Source of the DNA: Sapria himalayana
Taxonomy: Eukaryota > Streptophyta > Magnoliopsida > Malpighiales > Rafflesiaceae
DNA: 64,000 bases
Assembly (NCBI GenBank): GCA_029783825.1
Contig: JAREIK010000343.1
Location: forward strand, 5,166,294-5,230,293
Direction: 5' to 3'
Shown: positions 53,101 through 59,100 of the stretch, in pieces
Position numbering within the stretch: position 1 is the first letter of the stretch
Layout of the letters: each line of letters begins with the position of its first letter
Translations under genes and position numbers: made by a program
Notes under the pieces: generated by a model
The model's input: the letters and a program-made list of their open reading frames with translations, nothing else
Databases searched by the model: none
What the model was told of the DNA's origin: nothing

Positions 53101-56100
53101 AAAATAAAAATTATAAAATCATCAAAATAGAATAAAAATGGTGTATATTTTATTAAAAAAATATATACATTTAAGAATACTGGTAACACTATTACCTTAA
53201 AATGCATGCAAATCTAGAGGTATCAAGTGGGTCAAGCGACCCAGACACGATATGAGATACGTCACAACTGAGTCATGCCTGGCCCAACATGACACGGTCC
53301 AGAACCATGCCTAGACTTGGATTGAGCTGGTCTAGTCCGAGGCACGGCTCATGCCTTGTTGTGCCATAGGTAGGTGTGCCTCAAGTTAAGCCAAGCACGA
53401 CCCACGTGCCTCACCCATTAGCACGGTCCACCAGCTCGTAAGGAGTAAACCATTTGCACCTAACGGGTAATGAGTTACCAGGAAGCGGGCGTGGACCAGT
53501 TGGCTAATGCACGACCCACCAGGCCCCAATTTAGTTCAGTTACTTGACTTCAATAATAAATTGCCACATGGGAAGTTTTATTAATGAAACTTGCCACATG
53601 GATAGCCATGGCTGGTGCTGGCCCTATCCCTACACGCACAATCATACATTGATAAGTGACAACCTTTTTGGCAGTCACGAGGATGACATTGATTGTACTA
53701 CTATATGGCATGTACACGTCATTGCCTATCGGCATCTGGTCGACTAGCACTGGCCCTAGCTGACGCTACAACACTATGGGGGTCATACAGAGCTTACAGG
53801 CCCTCGGTATTACCTGACATGACCCAACACCACCCATCCCAATTATACCTAAACTCATACCGATTGGGCCATGTCGGACCAGCAAAACACAAGTCAAGCC
53901 AAGCCGAGCATGACAGAGTGGCCTAACTATGCCACCTAAAAATAAGCAGTGCCAACACGATACGAGTCGTCTGACACCACTATAGCGATCAATTCACCAA
54001 AAACATGAAATATTAAATCACAAGTAAACTCAACTAAGAGGCGATACCTTTAAAATTATATCAACTTTAACTTCATTGACCCCATTCATTTACTATAATG
54101 ACTATGTGAGGGAAGACATGATCAAATTGATTATTATAATAAATCTTTCGATTAGATTTTTAAATGATTATAAGATAGTTAATATTACACAGAAATATTT
54201 TTAATCTACCTATCATAGAATATTTATGTTCACTAATACGAATGAGTAATATCATAATAAAATATTATAAATTATAAAAATAATTAATAATTAATAAACA
54301 TAAAAAATATAATTAAGTAGTATCTATGATATCCAATATATAGACTAATCGAAATGATGTATCATTCGAATATTTTACCGCTCACTATATAGATTTTAAG
54401 TATAAATTTAATTAAAAAAAATTAGAATTTTATGTGATCATTCATCTTCATGATTATCCTTCCTTATATAAGTATATCACACAAAATTTTAATAAATATG
54501 ATATTCAAAATAAATTTTTTATTATATTCAATAATATTTCTAATAATTATATTGTTATTAATATAAATATTAGAATTATTAGAATCTATGTTTGTCAACG
54601 AACCTTAAAAAAAATTTAAATAAATATAAGACATTATAGAAATTATATTTAACAAATATTAGAGTCATGTGTCGGTTATCAACAAATAATATTTGACTAT
54701 ATCAATAATAAGAATAACAAACTTAGTATTAATAAATCAAACTAAGATATAGGAAATTTTTTTATAAAATTCTTAAAATTTTTTTATAATACGATTAACA
54801 TATATTCATCTGTATACACTTTCACCACTTGTATTACACTTAGGTATATATATATATATATAATATTAGTAGCATATTTAGAAAATAAAATATTACTTTG
54901 TATTTAGTATCATATCTGTTAAGATGAAAATCAAGTAAATAAATTACTAATCTTTCAATCTGACTATATATTTTGACTGCCTAAATGAATTATATGGTTA
55001 AAGTGGAAAGGATAAAAGATATATTATAATACATATCTACTTATAAAAACTAGAGGGACAAAATTAAAAATTTCATTCAGAAAAAATTAATTAGAATGTT
55101 TATATTTTAAGATACTAGGTATGATAGTTATATTGAGGTTTCGAATATGAAATTAGACATCATATTTGAAGATAATGATTTTTTTATTTAGTTAGCTATA
55201 AACAAATGATGAGATAGCCCGTTGAATAAGAGTATATTATCTTAGTATTTAGGTATCAATTATTATTTTATTCTATCACGTGATGATAATACAAATTTAA
55301 ATATTTTAAGTTTTTAGAAATTATATAAATCTACTTATTATATTCCATCTTTCCATGCAACTCAATTTTAATTTTATTTTTATTTATACTATTCTTTCTA
55401 TAAGATTGAAACACTCGGTAGAAAATTTTATTTGAAAATGAATATAATAGATTGTATATATTCTCTTCTACAATATAATCCCTTTCTACATGACTACATA
55501 TTTGAGGATATTGGATCACTTATGCATTCTCAATTTGATCACATATTACCGATCAACTTAAGAATATTTTATCCTAGTCTTAAAAATAATATTATCCTAT
55601 AGTGTTAAATATATCAATCAAGAAAATATATCAAAATTTTTATCTTACATACTAATCTGGTATACTAATTATTCAAGATAATACACTCAAATATATAATA
55701 ACCTAGTAAAGATACAACAATAGTATACTTTAGGTATTTAATTTTTTTATACTTAATTACTTATAATATACATAGATATATTTTTTTATTATAAAACACA
55801 AATATGTTTTATTTTTTAGATATTTCATAAAATAATAAATTAAGTTAATAAATAAATTTAAAAAATAATAATAATAATGTATTACAATATATATTAGACT
55901 AATTTAAAACTTACTTTATGGATGATGAAAATATACATTAAGCTTCATGTTCTGACACACCTCCACAAAATAAAATTATAAAAAAAATAATAAATATCTT
56001 ATTAAAATAGCACAAATATTCTTACATAAATTCAAATTTTTTTTGAGGATATGCAATTTTAAATGCAATCTACCACATCAATATTTCATCAACCAGAAAT

Positions 56101-59100
56101 GGCTTATGTCTTTTCTATGTGTCTACCCATTCAAATTTTAGGAATATTTGCTTTGTCTATGATTTCACCCTATGACAAGACAAGTTAGTACTCAGAGCTT
56201 TAAGATATATTTTTTTTGATTATTTCAGTACTCATATATGATATCACTATTTTTTATCAAAGACTAATAAAATTTTAATAAATATTGATATTATTTTTTT
56301 GAGTAAAATATACTATTTAACTAATCTAGAAAGATTGCGAGTCCAAAAGTTAAACCTTGACCATTATTTTTCTTTTTTCATCAATAGTCTTTCCAAAATT
56401 ACCAATTAATAGAGATGATCTTATATCAATTATATTTAAACTTATTGATCCACAACTAAATCATCATATCTAATAATAAGTAATATCAAATTGGTTATAG
56501 AGATAGGATTTCCCAAAAAAGAAATCTCCTTCAAGTTTTTAAAGATATAATAATCCATATGCATTTTCTAATACCAGCTCATATTAAGCCAAAAAAATAA
56601 GAAACTTTACCACATAGAACCTAGAGTCTATGCTAGGAGAATTGAACATACTCAGCCTAATCAAAACAAAGTTGTGCCTATCAAAAAGTCATGATCTTGT
56701 AATCAAAATCTCTAATCATGACCTAATTACTCTTCGAAAGAGATTGAAAAGTTATACACAACTAAGAAATATGGACACGAATATAGACATGAGGATATGA
56801 CACAGCAGGATGCAATGACACGATAAATTTCAAAAAAATAATGTGCGGATATGACTAGAACACGGCATAATAAAATAAAATAAAATAAAAATAAAAATAA
56901 TTATATTCATAAATATTATTCTTAAAAATATAGATAAAATAAAATAAAATAAAATTTATAATTATCTTTATAAATATTAGGTAGTTTATCAAATAAAATA
57001 AAATATTTTATTTTATAAAATAAAAATATTTTTTTATTGTATAAAATAAAAATATTCTATTTTATTTTATAAAATAATATTTATAATTATCTTATTTTAT
57101 AAAATAAAATATTATTCTTAAAATAATATTTATATTTGATACCCACAGAATCATTCCCCCCTCTCCCCACAAAATCGTGCCCCCCCTCCCCGCAGAATCG
57201 CACCCTCTCCCACTGCCCTACAGAATCGCACCACCCTGCCACCCCACAAAACCACGCCGCCTTGCCGCCCCACAAAATTACACCCCCTGCCACCCCACAG
57301 AATCAAATTCACCCCTACCCTACAGAATCGAATTCTCCCCCAATCTACATAATCAAAATCATGCCTCCCATGTCTAACACGTATACATAACTTTAACCTA
57401 TTATTTGATCAAAGATACGTCACATAGTGTATCGAACATGTTTCTGATGCATGTCCAATGTGTATTAGCGTATCTGCATATCTGACACATGGACACTCCA
57501 TGTCACTGCTGTATCATTGCTTTTTTGATACACAACACCTAATTTTATAAAATTGTCATGATTTTATTTTATTATTCCTTTTGTTTCCTTTATTATTTCA
57601 CTTTATAGTGTTGGGATACTCATGTCTCCTAAAAAATTATATCATCCAAAATAACATAAAACCATATTTAAAAAAAATAGATAACATTCACTCTAATAAA
57701 ACTTAAAAATTAATATCAAAAATTTCAAGAATATTTGTTATTAATTTTAGATAAATATTCCTTATAAAAACATGTCTAAATAAGAAGATATGTCACCTTA
57801 AAATAAGACTTGTTGTGAGGGAGATTTACCCATACATATAGTATTGATTATTATTTTTTTCTCTAATAGTCACGATAATCTCTATACAAATTCTTATTAA
57901 TCAATAATATCTCACAGAAAAAAGATATATCAACAAAACATAAAGAATATTTTTTTTCATTATAATCTTCAAGAGAAGAAATATATAAAGTAGAAATCTA
58001 AGAATTGAGCAACACAATAAAAATAAATAATAAATTAAGTAAAATGTTGTATGGCCTAAAACAGTTATCAAAAACTTGATTTACAAAATTTTTATAAGCA
58101 ATCATCATGTTTAGGTTATACAAGTGTATTATTGATTTTTATTATTTTTTTGGATGAGCCCTGATAGCATTATGATTTTATTGATTATATACATAAATAA
58201 TATTCTAATTATAAAAAATAACATTAAAAATTACTCAACTCATAAAATAATTTTAGTCATAACTTCGAATAAATAATATTGATAAACTCAAATATTTTCT
58301 TAACATAAAAATAATTTATTTATGAATAATATTATTTTATTTTAGATGTAGTAAATAATTGATACTCTCAAGAATGTTGGATTTTAAGATTGTACTCCAA
58401 TAAATACTCTTATTAAACTATGTGCTAATTTTATTTATAATATGATGCATTTAGTTGATATTATTTATAGAAAATTCATCGTACAAATTAATTATCTAAA
58501 TATAATCAGATCAAATAGTTAATAAAAAATATGCAATTAGTATAATTAATTATTTCCTAAATTTTACTTGACATGTTCACCTTTATGTAATTCTTTGTAC
58601 ATTGAGATGCCAAAAAATCTTTAAAACCTTAAGATCTCTTTGAGTAATTATGTATACTAATAATTAATCAAATATTCATATTCAAATTAAGCACCAATAT
58701 ATCGTATACACAAAAAAGAAAATTATGATAAAATTTTATATTTTTTTTATATATTTGTCTCTTAAAAAAATAAAAGACAAAATTATTTTGATATGTAAAA
58801 CAAATACAAAATTTAAAATAATGATAATAATCACTTATGAAATATTTTGGATATGATACTTACTCAAAGATATAGGATATCAACTTTTTTGCCTCACTAT
58901 TTTTTGTAATAATTACACAATACAACATAAAACCTTAAATCCACTAATTTATGAAAGAAGCATATAAATGTGAGTTACTATTTTCTCAGAAAAAAATTCA
59001 AGATAAAATTATTATTATAACATATATTCAAATAATAAAATATCTAATAAAGATTTTCATAAACAACTTAAAAAGTTCCAACTTTATCCTCAGAGTTTGA

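Noticed and set aside
57087..57390. Three ORFs of 66-84 codons, Pro-rich or Gly/Trp-rich
   Set aside because: Direct translations of the C-rich minisatellite; repetitive, no domain, both strands open.
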